From: Saprospiraceae bacterium
GTDB lineage: Bacteria; Bacteroidota; Bacteroidia; Chitinophagales; Saprospiraceae
Assembly (NCBI GenBank): GCA_020630435.1
Contig: JAHDBJ010000023.1
Location: 1 to 64,000 of the forward strand
Reading direction: 5' to 3'
Length of the DNA stretch: 64,000 nucleotides
This document shows positions 36,586 through 44,684 of this stretch, one piece after another (within the stretch, counting starts at the first letter, position 1; each line of letters opens with the position of its first letter). The notes under the pieces were generated by a model. It ran no database searches. It had not been told where the DNA came from and was given only the letters and a program-made list of their open reading frames with translations. Made by a program: the position numbers and the translations under genes.

Positions 36586-37562
36586 CATAGGTTATTCAAT
36601 TTCTCAAAATCATCCAATGAAAAGATATGGTTATCACAATTATTTGGTAGTATATATTTCTCTATAAGTTTTCGATACTTATCTTGCATTTTTTTATCCA
36701 TATCCTTGAAATATTTGAGCAATATTAGACCGTTCTTGGTATAAAATGGTTCATAGTCTATTTCGTCAATACTTAAATTTAAAAACTTAATATTAGTAAG
36801 TAGTCTTCCTAGTATTTCATTCTGATTTTCTGTAAATATTGCTTTTTGGTAAAGTGTATCATAAAAATCACATAATTTTGCTATGACAAATAAAGCATGA
36901 AGTACATGGAATAATCCTCTCTTGTAATCCTTTTTCCGAAATGGGCTAGAGAATACTTCTTCAAGAGGGTTAATTGTGAAAAAGTCTTCAAACTTATACA
37001 AAGCCAAATTAAGATTATTGTGTGAGGATTCGTGAATTAAACTATCAACGAAAAAGATCAACGAAGCATCTTTTGGAGGACTAAAAAAAATGATGTCATA
37101 AATCTTATCAATTGTGAAATTATGGGAATAAGACGCATCAAATAAAACAATCATTTTTAAATTATCAACAATATCATCATAAAAATGCTTATCTGTTTCT
37201 TTTATTAAATTTATGGCAGTCAAAATTGAATTAGATACCCTTAAGATTTCTTCTTTCTTTTTTAATCTTAGTTGTTTTTCATTCGCATCAGGATCAGTAT
37301 CAATGATTATCTGTAAAATAGGATCTGTCTCTAATGGAATTTCTACCGATTCAATTATATATTTTTTTTCTCCTCTATCCAATAATGAAGGTAAATTAAG
37401 GTTTTGGCTTAACTTTGGATAGTTAAAGCAAGTTGAAATATAAGGGTGCTCTAAGGCTTCATCATTCAACTTAAAACTAGAAAAGTTATGTTTTATTGCC
37501 TCTTTATATTGATCTAGTAAAAGAATTTTATGTTCTTTTATTTTTTGCCTAATAAGCTCCAT
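36585..37562 (-). CDS. Putative alpha-ketoglutarate-dependent HExxH-type peptide beta-hydroxylase
   Basis: The 325-residue protein has a HESSH metal-binding motif at 177-181 and, ~25 residues later, SPFRKKDYKRGLFHVLHALFVIAKL, which resembles the SPWR-x-D-x-RP-x-x-G-x-LHG-x-F-V pattern of the HExxH proteins first listed as putative RiPP modifying enzymes and later shown to be iron/alpha-ketoglutarate peptide beta-hydroxylases. His219 or His222 could be the third metal ligand. The immediate upstream gene (37718-37858) encodes a double-glycine-leader peptide, the expected substrate type. No signal peptide. Alternative: a distant zinc peptidase, since only HExxH is shared. Confidence 0.6.
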   Translation of the reverse strand: MELIRQKIKEHKILLLDQYKEAIKHNFSSFKLNDEALEHPYISTCFNYPKLSQNLNLPSLLDRGEKKYIIESVEIPLETDPILQIIIDTDPDANEKQLRLKKKEEILRVSNSILTAINLIKETDKHFYDDIVDNLKMIVLFDASYSHNFTIDKIYDIIFFSPPKDASLIFFVDSLIHESSHNNLNLALYKFEDFFTINPLEEVFSSPFRKKDYKRGLFHVLHALFVIAKLCDFYDTLYQKAIFTENQNEILGRLLTNIKFLNLSIDEIDYEPFYTKNGLILLKYFKDMDKKMQDKYRKLIEKYILPNNCDNHIFSLDDFEKLNNL

Positions 37563-37585
37563 TCGTTTTTAATTTCAGATAAAAT

Positions 37586-37621
37586 GGTTCTTTAGCATTT
37601 TCATAAAAATGCTAAAGAACC
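37586..37621 (-). terminator. Attenuator-like hairpin between precursor peptide and hydroxylase genes
   Basis: GGTTCTTTAGCATTTT at 37586-37601 pairs perfectly with AAAATGCTAAAGAACC at 37606-37621 across CATA. On the minus strand it is followed by ATTTTATC and lies 24 bp before the hydroxylase start. A partial terminator at this place would let the precursor be made in excess over the enzyme. Confidence 0.6.
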
Positions 37622-37630
37622 AAAGCAACT

Positions 37631-37657
37631 TTCGAACTCATTTGAAAATGATTCGAA
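37631..37657 (-). other. Second hairpin downstream of the precursor peptide gene
   Basis: TTCGAACTCATTT at 37631-37643 pairs with AAATGATTCGAA at 37646-37657 with one bulge. Together with 37586-37621 it forms two tandem stems in the gap between precursor and hydroxylase genes. Confidence 0.45.
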
Positions 37658-37717
37658 CAAAAATATTACTTTTAATTAGACACCTCTAGTCCCATTTGGA
37701 ACTGTCACCACATTACA

Positions 37718-37858
37718 TTATCTACCTCCTGTTGGAAAAGTATTCAAACGCCCAGGATCTCCACCATGAATAGCTTTTAACTCATTTTTAGACAATTGTA
37801 ATTTTTTAAAAATCTCATGTTTCCTTTCTTCTGAAGATAGTTCAAATTTATTTTTCAT
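37718..37858 (-). CDS. Candidate RiPP precursor peptide with double-glycine leader
   Basis: A 46-codon gene too short for routine ORF calling. The leader begins MKNKFELSSEERKHEIF, continues KKLQLSKNELKAIHGG, the L-x-L-x-x-x-E-L-x-x-I-x-GG pattern of bacteriocin-type and Bacteroidota RiPP leaders cleaved after GG, and leaves a 13-residue core DPGRLNTFPTGGR. The core has one Asp, one Asn, two Pro and two Thr but no Cys. It lies 155 bp upstream of the HExxH hydroxylase gene on the same strand. Beyond the TAA, the frame stays open for 13 more codons (CNVVTVPNGTRGV), so an ancestral longer core or stop readthrough is possible. Confidence 0.62.
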   Translation of the reverse strand: MKNKFELSSEERKHEIFKKLQLSKNELKAIHGGDPGRLNTFPTGGR

Positions 37859-38106
37859 ATTTATTTTTTATTATGTTAACAATTAACAACTGTTGCTAAA
37901 CATAACAACTATTTTTTGCATAATAAATCTACAATGTATAAGTGCAAATTTTAGTTGTATATATGTGTACCATATCACATTTCATTCAAATGCTTAAATT
38001 TGAATCCATAAGTAAAAAGAGCATTTGATCAATTAAGCAATGGAAACTTGAGTTACTTTAAGTTGCACTTTTGTTATTTACAGAATAAAAAAGATTATAA
38101 CTTTTT

Positions 38107-38263
38107 CTAGGATAATTTTTCAATTAAATATCGATATAAATACAACCAAGTAGGTGTCCCATGTATAAATAATAAAACCTCCCCTTCCCCTTCATCTACA
38201 TAACGTATATTGATGTCTTTTTACGCTTATGTATTTTGGTTCAAAATTGAGTGCTGGTTTCAT
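38107..38263 (-). pseudogene. Relic of alpha/beta-hydrolase (haloalkane dehalogenase-like) N-terminus
   Basis: From an ATG at 38261-38263 the minus strand reads [11 protein letters not shown], then after a frameshift [20 protein letters not shown] followed by [16 protein letters not shown] and a stop at 38107-38109. This matches the N-terminus of haloalkane-dehalogenase-like hydrolases, including the HG oxyanion motif. The catalytic domain is gone, so it is a dead fragment. Confidence 0.7.
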
Positions 38264-38268
38264 TTTTA

Positions 38269-38299
38269 TTGATTTTATATTTCAAATTTAATACCTTTA
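38269..38299 (+). promoter_or_regulatory. Candidate promoter of the MocR-type gene
   Basis: TTG at 38269-38271 and TACCTTTA at 38292-38299 are separated by 20 bp, close to the Bacteroidota -33/-7 pattern TTTG-N19-21-TAnnTTTG (one mismatch in the -7 element). The start codon follows 45 bp downstream. Confidence 0.4.
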
Positions 38300-38344
38300 T
38301 GGACTACTAATTATACCAATTCACACAAAATAGCTAGACCAGTT

Positions 38345-39820
38345 ATGTTACCATTCAAAACCATGATACCGATAGATGAACGTATGGGAATGCCTGTATA
38401 TGTGCAGATTGCCAATGGTGTTATCAAGCAGATTTTAAAAGGGCGTATCAAACCAGGGTTAAAAATGCCTGGTTCTCGTTCGATGGCAAAACAATTAGGC
38501 GTCCATAGAAATACGATTATTGCAAGTTATGAAGAACTAGAAGCACAAGGATGGGTTACTGCTATCCCCGCAAAAGGAAGTTTCATCAATCAATCATTGC
38601 CTATTGCCAAAGCTCAACGATTGAAAAAAAATAAACTACAACTTCGTTCACCTTTAGAACAATCAGGTTTTAAAATGCACACAACACCCCCAACTTTTTT
38701 GCTTAGTAGACGACAAGATTATCCCTTACAATTGGATGATGGATGTCCTGATGTTCGTATCGCTCCTATTCATCTACTTGCTCGACATTATAAAAGTTTA
38801 CTCACTAGTTCTTCCAAACATAAATTTGACTATAATTGGGACTTACAAGGAAATATACATCTTAGAAAAGCCCTAGTAAAATACTTATCTGAAACTAGAG
38901 GAATCAATGTAACTGTTGATAATATCCTTATTACCAGAGGTAGTTTGATGGGGTTTTATTTATTATTTAAAAACCTCATTAAAAAGGGAGATAAAATAAT
39001 AGTAGGAGAAACAAACTACAAGCCTGTTAATCAAATTATCAAAGATTTTGGAGGACAACTCGTCAAGGTGAATGTGGATGATCAAGGTATTGATGTAGAC
39101 CAAATCGAAGCCATTTGTAAAAAAGAAAAAATACGAGCAGTATACGTTATACCCCATCATCATCATCCAACAACCGTTTCTTTAAGCTGCGACAGAAGAA
39201 TGAAATTATTGATGTTAGCAGAAGAACATCGTTTTGCTATCGTAGAAGATGATTATGATTTTGATTTTCATTATAAAAGTAGCCCTATACTTCCTTTAAT
39301 GAGTTCCGATGAAGAAGGCTTGGTGTTGTATATCGGTTCTTTTAGTAAATGTCTTGCTCCTGCTTTAAGGTTAGGATATGTTGTCGCACCACAAAATATT
39401 ATCCAATATTTGCTGTACTCTAGAAGATATATTGATAGGCAGGGAGATAATCTCATGGAAAGAGCCCTAGCTATGATGATGGAAGAAGGAGAATTGCGTA
39501 GACACCTTAGAAAGGCATTGATCATTTATAAAAATAGAAGAGATCATCTTTGTCAACTTTTTCATACTCATCTACCTGATAAAATCAAGTTTAAAATACC
39601 AGAAGGAGGCCTCTCCATTTGGGCGCAATATGCAGCAAGTATTGATTTAAATATAATGGTTAAAAAAGCTGCCTCAAAAGGATTATTTATCGTAAATCCA
39701 TCGATATATGCTCAAAATGAAAAAAATGGTCGTTCTTCAAGAATCGGATTTGCCTCAATGACTATAGATGAGTTAAGTCAAAGCGTAGAAATTTTAAAAA
39801 AGGTACTCAATGAAATGTAA
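38345..39820 (+). CDS. MocR-type regulator (GntR HTH plus PLP aminotransferase domain)
   Basis: The 491-residue protein has a GntR winged helix at about 15-80 (YVQIANGVIKQILKGRIKPG, LPGSRSMAKQLGVHRNTIIASYEELEAQGW) fused to a fold-type I aminotransferase domain from ~110, with the PLP-binding Lys in GSFSKCLAPALRLGY. MocR proteins usually control a divergent gene related to amine, amino acid or vitamin B6 metabolism; here the divergent position holds only a hydrolase relic. The start at 38345 is the first of two nearby ATGs (M1 and M7). Confidence 0.9.
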   Translation: MLPFKTMIPIDERMGMPVYVQIANGVIKQILKGRIKPGLKMPGSRSMAKQLGVHRNTIIASYEELEAQGWVTAIPAKGSFINQSLPIAKAQRLKKNKLQLRSPLEQSGFKMHTTPPTFLLSRRQDYPLQLDDGCPDVRIAPIHLLARHYKSLLTSSSKHKFDYNWDLQGNIHLRKALVKYLSETRGINVTVDNILITRGSLMGFYLLFKNLIKKGDKIIVGETNYKPVNQIIKDFGGQLVKVNVDDQGIDVDQIEAICKKEKIRAVYVIPHHHHPTTVSLSCDRRMKLLMLAEEHRFAIVEDDYDFDFHYKSSPILPLMSSDEEGLVLYIGSFSKCLAPALRLGYVVAPQNIIQYLLYSRRYIDRQGDNLMERALAMMMEEGELRRHLRKALIIYKNRRDHLCQLFHTHLPDKIKFKIPEGGLSIWAQYAASIDLNIMVKKAASKGLFIVNPSIYAQNEKNGRSSRIGFASMTIDELSQSVEILKKVLNEM

Positions 39821-39875
39821 TTCTTATATTTACGGATTAAAGCTACATTGTTTGTCTGTCACTAATCAATTTATC

Positions 39876-41000
39876 ATGATACAAAAAATTATACCATTAA
39901 GTCTATACATCTTTCTTTCATCTAATTTATTTGCACAAGTAGAAATTGCGAATGATTATGATATTAAAATCACCAAACAAGTAGGTTGTACACCTATAAA
40001 AAGTCAAGACAATACAGGAACTTGTTGGAGTTTTTCTACCGCTTCGTTTATAGAATCCGAAGTCCTACGAAAAAACAAAGGAGAACATGATCTATCCGAA
40101 ATGTTTGTGGTGCGTCAAATCTATGTCGAAAAAGCACTTAACTATGTTAGAAGGCAAGGAAAAGCCCAGTTTAGTCAAGGGAGTCTTTCCCATGATGTAA
40201 CCAATATTATTAAAAAATTTGGGATTGTGCCTGAAGCTGTTTTTTCTGGTAAACTTTCGGCTAATGACAAACACGATCATAGCGAGATGGAACGCATTTT
40301 AAAAGCAATAGTTGATGCAGCTATCAAGGGAAAAAAACTTTCCCAAAATTGGCTAAAAGCCTATGAAGCCGTCCTAGATGTCTATTTAGGTAAAGTCCCA
40401 AAAAACTTTGAATACAAAGGAAGAAATTATACCCCCAAAACATTTGCCGCTGATTTTTTGGGAATAAATCCTAGCGACTATGTTGAAATCACTTCTTATG
40501 AACATCATCCTTTCTATGAAACTTGCATTCTAGAAATACCTGATAATTTTTCTAATGGCATTTACTATAATGTTCCTATCAAAGACTTAGAAACTATTAC
40601 TGATAATGCCATCCAACAAGGTTATAGTGTGGCTTGGGATTGTGATGTCAGCGAAAAAGGGTTTTCATCTCAGGAAGGATTAGCTATTCTACCAAAAGAA
40701 ATTACAGATGAAAAAGCTATTTTTAAAACACCACAAAAAGAACAGAAAGTTTCACAAAGAGATCGACAATTAACATTCGATAGTTATGCAACTACCGATG
40801 ACCACTTAATGCATATTACGGGTATTGCTAAAGATAAAAATGGAACAAAGTATTATTTAGTTAAAAACTCATGGGGAGAACGTGGACCATTAAAAGGATA
40901 TTTGTATGCTTCTGAAGCCTATTTCCAGCTCAAAACAATCGCTATTATGGTGCATAAAAAGGCTATTCCAAAAAATATTGCTCAAAAGTTAGCTTTTTGA
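39876..41000 (+). CDS. Secreted C1 (papain-like) cysteine peptidase
   Basis: The ORF is open from 39810, but the ATG at 39876 gives a proper signal peptide (MIQKIIPLSLYIFLSSNLFAQ), so I choose it; the mature protein is ~350 residues. The papain triad is visible as Cys50 (DNTGTCWSF), His313 (DHLMHITGI) and Asn331 (VKNSWGE), with the arrangement of bleomycin hydrolase/aminopeptidase C relatives. It is likely periplasmic. Its stop codon directly abuts palindromic element copy B. Confidence 0.88.
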   Translation: MIQKIIPLSLYIFLSSNLFAQVEIANDYDIKITKQVGCTPIKSQDNTGTCWSFSTASFIESEVLRKNKGEHDLSEMFVVRQIYVEKALNYVRRQGKAQFSQGSLSHDVTNIIKKFGIVPEAVFSGKLSANDKHDHSEMERILKAIVDAAIKGKKLSQNWLKAYEAVLDVYLGKVPKNFEYKGRNYTPKTFAADFLGINPSDYVEITSYEHHPFYETCILEIPDNFSNGIYYNVPIKDLETITDNAIQQGYSVAWDCDVSEKGFSSQEGLAILPKEITDEKAIFKTPQKEQKVSQRDRQLTFDSYATTDDHLMHITGIAKDKNGTKYYLVKNSWGERGPLKGYLYASEAYFQLKTIAIMVHKKAIPKNIAQKLAF

Positions 41001-41163
41001 TAAGTAGGTTAACTTAATTGATAGTTCATTTTGACGATGATAAATTGAAATTCAATCGAGGCGAAAAATGCAGAAAACCTATTGGTTTTCAAGGCTTTTT
41101 AACGAAGAGTGAAATTTAATTTTTCCGTCATAAATTATTCAATTAATTAGGTAAACCTACTTA
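41001..41163. repeat. Palindromic MITE-like element, copy B
   Basis: A 163-bp near-palindrome homologous to copy A at 20544-20705. The ends TAAGTAGGTTaACtTAATT and the complement of AATTAggTaAACCTACTTA form terminal inverted repeats. The apex is AAAACC-tatt-GGTTTT (41074-41089), so copy A and copy B differ by a compensatory C-G to T-A change. TA flanks both ends. The left end touches the stop codon of the peptidase gene. Confidence 0.75.
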
Positions 41164-41331
41164 TGGTAAAAAGGGATATGAATTTAACTATTTAAAATTT
41201 TAACTATATTTAATCTTTTTATCATTTTTGCATAATTGACCACAAACTTTTATCAATAAGACTCGTAAAATATAAGTGTATTTTTTACTGTCTTTTTTAC
41301 TCATAAAATAATATCCGATTCATTCATTCCT
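41164..41331. other. Intergenic region upstream of the double-AAA gene
   Basis: Together with copy B this makes a 331-bp gap before the AAA gene. The 168 bp after the repeat is AT-rich, presumably containing its promoter; no other feature seen. Confidence 0.35.
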
Positions 41332-43950
41332 ATGTTTAAAAAAAAGGAAGAGCATATCAGCCCTATGTACAAAGTTCGAGAATTAAAAATTTTCGGTTCT
41401 AAAGAGAATTTATATTTTAATATTAAAAAATATAGAAAAGTATTTGATGAATCCGAGTCAAGATATATTTATTGTGAGCTATCTTTTTTCAATAAACTCT
41501 TTGACGAAAAAGAGTGGAAAACGACTATAAAATTTGTTTGTACAGACTTAGAAAAAGATAAACAACTCTGTGATTTTGATAAAGAGATTTTGGTTAGTAA
41601 AGATCAGAATATCATTTATGTTAGAGAAGGATGGGGAACGCCCGATCCCGGTTGGTGGAAAAAAGGAAAATATAAATGGGAAGTCTTTATTGATGGGAAA
41701 TCTGTAGGAACTTGCAGTTTTTACGTCACGAATAATGGTCTCCCTTCGGAAGAAGAAAATCCGTATTTCAATATCTCTGAAGTACGTCTTTTTGAAAGTC
41801 TACGCTCTGGTGTTCCATTTGGAGAACGTACCTACTACAAGGTTTTTTCAAGTAAAGAAACACGCTATCTAAACTTAGAAATGCGTCTAGAGAATCTAAT
41901 GCTAGAAGAAGAGGTATTTCCTTTAGAACTCAATTTTAATTTTTACAATGAAGCTGGTCAACTCAAAGCAATGATGACCTATTTCAAGGAATATAAGGAT
42001 AAACGTAAAGAAATTATTTTTGATACGGGCTATGGAGCGGATAAACCTGGTTATTGGTATAATGATAATTATACCCTAGAGGTTATTTTTATGGATAGGC
42101 TTATTGCTATCATTCCCTTTTCTGTATCTGATAATGCCCTAAAAGAAGATGGGCCTCTAGCATTTTCAACAACCAGTGAATTAGGAGAAGAAATTATCAG
42201 TCAAGAGCCTCCGAAGATTACCTTTGAAGAAGCTAAGGCAGAACTTGAAAGTCTGATTGGTTTGAAATCTGTAAAAGAACAAATCAATGAGATGGCTTCT
42301 TATTTACAATTTTTAAAAATAAGAAAAGAAAAAGGATTCGACGAAAAACAACGGTTCAATTTACACAGTGTCTTTACGGGAAATCCTGGTACAGGGAAAA
42401 CGACTGTTGCGAATATGCTCGGACAGATATATCATAGTTTGGATCTTCTTTCTCATGGCAAAGTACATGAGGTTGGACGGGCAGATTTGGTTGGTGAGTT
42501 TATCGGACAGACCGCTCCTAAAGTCAAAAAAGCCATAGAAAAAGCAAGAGGTGGGATATTGTTTATAGATGAAGCCTATGCCTTGACCAATAGAGGAAAT
42601 GATGCAAAAGACTTCGGGAAAGAAGTTATTGAAGTATTGCTCAAGGAATTATCTGATGGTAAAGGAGATTTGGCGATTATCTGTGCAGGTTATCCCAATG
42701 AAATGCAAAACTTTCTCAACTCCAATCCAGGACTGACTTCTAGAATACGAAATGTGGTTCACTTTCCTGATTATGCGCCTGATGAGTTAATGGAAATTGC
42801 TTCCTTTACATCTGAAAAAGGAGGCGTGGTATTAGAACAAGAAGCCTCTACCCTTTTACATAAAAAAATAGTTGAAATCTATAGAAATAGAGATACCCAT
42901 TTTGGAAATGCTCGCTTTGTTAATGGTCTAATTGAAGAAGCCAAGCAAAATATGGCGATACGATTAATGCGCTCGGAGCATGACATAACTGAAATGGACA
43001 AAGAAGCATTATCAACCATCACGAAAGAAGATATTCATAAGGTCTTTAAAGAAGTAGATGATCATACCGTACAACTCCCTGTTGATGAAGCCCTACTTCA
43101 AGATGCCCTTAGCCAACTGCGTGAACTCGTAGGATTGGATAATATTAAAAGAGAAGTTGACGAACTCGCTAAACTAGTTCGTTATTATAAAGAAATTGGA
43201 AAAGACATCAAAAAGTCTTTCTCTCTTCATACTGTTTTTAAAGGAAATCCTGGTACAGGAAAAACAACTGTAGCTCGATTGATTGTTCAAATATACAAGG
43301 CTTTGGGTATTCTAGAGCGAGGGCATTTAATTGAATGTGATCGTAAAGACTTAGTTGCTGGCTATGTTGGACAGACCGCTATCAAAACAGGAGAAATGAT
43401 AGCTAAAGCTAAAGGAGGAGGTCTATTTATTGATGAGGCCTACGCCTTAACACAGGCAGGAAGTGGTAGTGATTTTGGTCGTGAAGCCGTAGAAACGATC
43501 CTCAAAGCAATGGAAGATATGCGAGGGGAATTCATGGTCATTGTAGCGGGCTATCCTAAAGAAATGAAACAATTTCTAGAAGCGAATCCTGGTTTAATGT
43601 CTCGTTTTGATAAACAATTTGAATTTAAAGATTATAGTGCCGAAGAGTTGTTTGAAATCGCTAAACTCCTCATTGATAAAGAAGATTTGGTACTAGATAA
43701 GAAAGCTGAAGAATACCTCAAAAACTTCATCGCTAAACTCATCGAATACAAACACAAATATTTCGGTAATGCCCGTACTATACGCAAACTGGTCGCCGAA
43801 GCCGTCAAACGCCAACACCTCCGTATGGCTGATGTTCCTTCCTCCGACAGAACCTATGAACTATTACATACCATCATTGAAGAGGATATCAAAGATTTTG
43901 AACTCATCGAACAAGACGAACAAGATCGTAAGGGGATTGGGTTTCGTTAA
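41332..43950 (+). CDS. Double-AAA ATPase (CbbX/SpoVK-like) with duplicated N-terminal domain
   Basis: The 872-residue protein has two related ~125-residue N-terminal domains (about 8-140 and 150-282), each containing a GW/GYG-PGWW/PGYW motif (REGWGTPDPGWWKKG, DTGYGADKPGYWYND) in predicted beta-sandwich surroundings. Two AAA modules follow: Walker A GNPGTGKTTVANM and Walker B GILFIDEAYAL in the first, GNPGTGKTTVARL and GGLFIDEAYAL in the second, both with the LIGL/LVGL-x-x-(V/I)K CbbX/SpoVK signature. Such proteins act as hexameric remodelling ATPases. The N-terminal domains probably recruit substrate; identity unknown. Confidence 0.85.
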   Translation: MFKKKEEHISPMYKVRELKIFGSKENLYFNIKKYRKVFDESESRYIYCELSFFNKLFDEKEWKTTIKFVCTDLEKDKQLCDFDKEILVSKDQNIIYVREGWGTPDPGWWKKGKYKWEVFIDGKSVGTCSFYVTNNGLPSEEENPYFNISEVRLFESLRSGVPFGERTYYKVFSSKETRYLNLEMRLENLMLEEEVFPLELNFNFYNEAGQLKAMMTYFKEYKDKRKEIIFDTGYGADKPGYWYNDNYTLEVIFMDRLIAIIPFSVSDNALKEDGPLAFSTTSELGEEIISQEPPKITFEEAKAELESLIGLKSVKEQINEMASYLQFLKIRKEKGFDEKQRFNLHSVFTGNPGTGKTTVANMLGQIYHSLDLLSHGKVHEVGRADLVGEFIGQTAPKVKKAIEKARGGILFIDEAYALTNRGNDAKDFGKEVIEVLLKELSDGKGDLAIICAGYPNEMQNFLNSNPGLTSRIRNVVHFPDYAPDELMEIASFTSEKGGVVLEQEASTLLHKKIVEIYRNRDTHFGNARFVNGLIEEAKQNMAIRLMRSEHDITEMDKEALSTITKEDIHKVFKEVDDHTVQLPVDEALLQDALSQLRELVGLDNIKREVDELAKLVRYYKEIGKDIKKSFSLHTVFKGNPGTGKTTVARLIVQIYKALGILERGHLIECDRKDLVAGYVGQTAIKTGEMIAKAKGGGLFIDEAYALTQAGSGSDFGREAVETILKAMEDMRGEFMVIVAGYPKEMKQFLEANPGLMSRFDKQFEFKDYSAEELFEIAKLLIDKEDLVLDKKAEEYLKNFIAKLIEYKHKYFGNARTIRKLVAEAVKRQHLRMADVPSSDRTYELLHTIIEEDIKDFELIEQDEQDRKGIGFR

Positions 43951-43998
43951 TGTTTATTTTTTTCTTAAAAATGAATGCTCCCAAATGTTTTGTAGATT

Positions 43999-44376
43999 TT
44001 ACTTATTGTTTCTATTGTTAAAATAACTTGCGATGCTAATTCCTAAATAATTACAGGCTAAATCGATTAAATCAAAATTACGCCTTGATATCCATATTTG
44101 GGAAAATTCCTCTATTGTTATAAGACAAAATACAATCATACTCCCAGCTAAAACACTAATTTGAAATAGGTAAAAAGACTGATTCTTTAAAGAAGCATTA
44201 ACTAAAAATGTTAGTATCCCTATCAAACTAAAGTGTGCTATTTTATCTCCCATTGGTATGTTGCCAAATAATCTAAAAAAAATTAAATTTTTACCTGTAT
44301 TTGCAGAATAAATAATAAAACATACAAATACAATAAATCCAACTGTAAATAGATGAGTATAGGTTTTTTTCGACAT
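43999..44376 (-). CDS. VanZ-like family membrane protein
   Basis: The 125-residue product has four transmembrane helices and the VanZ-like signature: DKIAHFSLIGILTFLVN near 42-58, then ITIEEFSQIWISRRNFDLIDLACNYLGI. The family is widespread with unknown general function. Convergent with the AAA gene. Confidence 0.8.
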   Translation of the reverse strand: MSKKTYTHLFTVGFIVFVCFIIYSANTGKNLIFFRLFGNIPMGDKIAHFSLIGILTFLVNASLKNQSFYLFQISVLAGSMIVFCLITIEEFSQIWISRRNFDLIDLACNYLGISIASYFNNRNNK

Positions 44377-44684
44377 TACTTTTTTTTCAAAAGTACTTTT
44401 TAATACAAAGTAACTATAAATTTAAACATTAGTCAAGCCTGAATCGATTTTTTTACTTATTCCTTCCAATAATAGAAACAAATCATTAGCTCAAATTTGA
44501 ATTCGTATCGACCTTCAATTCTTGTTTGCACCTTTTCTAAACAAAACAAATACTAAACTCAAAAATCCTAGTACTTATCTAAATTCGATCCCAACTCATC
44601 GTGTTTTTTTGATTTTTAGTTCCAAAACATACAAATTGGGCTAAAACATACACATTATTTAAAAACCTATTAAACATCAAAAAA
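44377..44684. other. Intergenic region upstream of the SPFH gene
   Basis: 308 bp of AT-rich DNA between the VanZ-like and SPFH genes. A short tandem pair of aaaacataca words sits near 44627-44652. No ORF is supported. Confidence 0.35.

Larger units (their letters stand above)
37859..38344. other. Region upstream of the RiPP precursor, with a hydrolase relic and MocR promoter
   Basis: 486 bp without an intact gene. It contains the presumed promoter of the precursor gene on the minus strand (AT-rich, with short repeats of ttaacaa/gttgtta words near 37875-37915), the alpha/beta-hydrolase relic at 38107-38263, and a plus-strand promoter candidate for the MocR gene. Confidence 0.45.
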
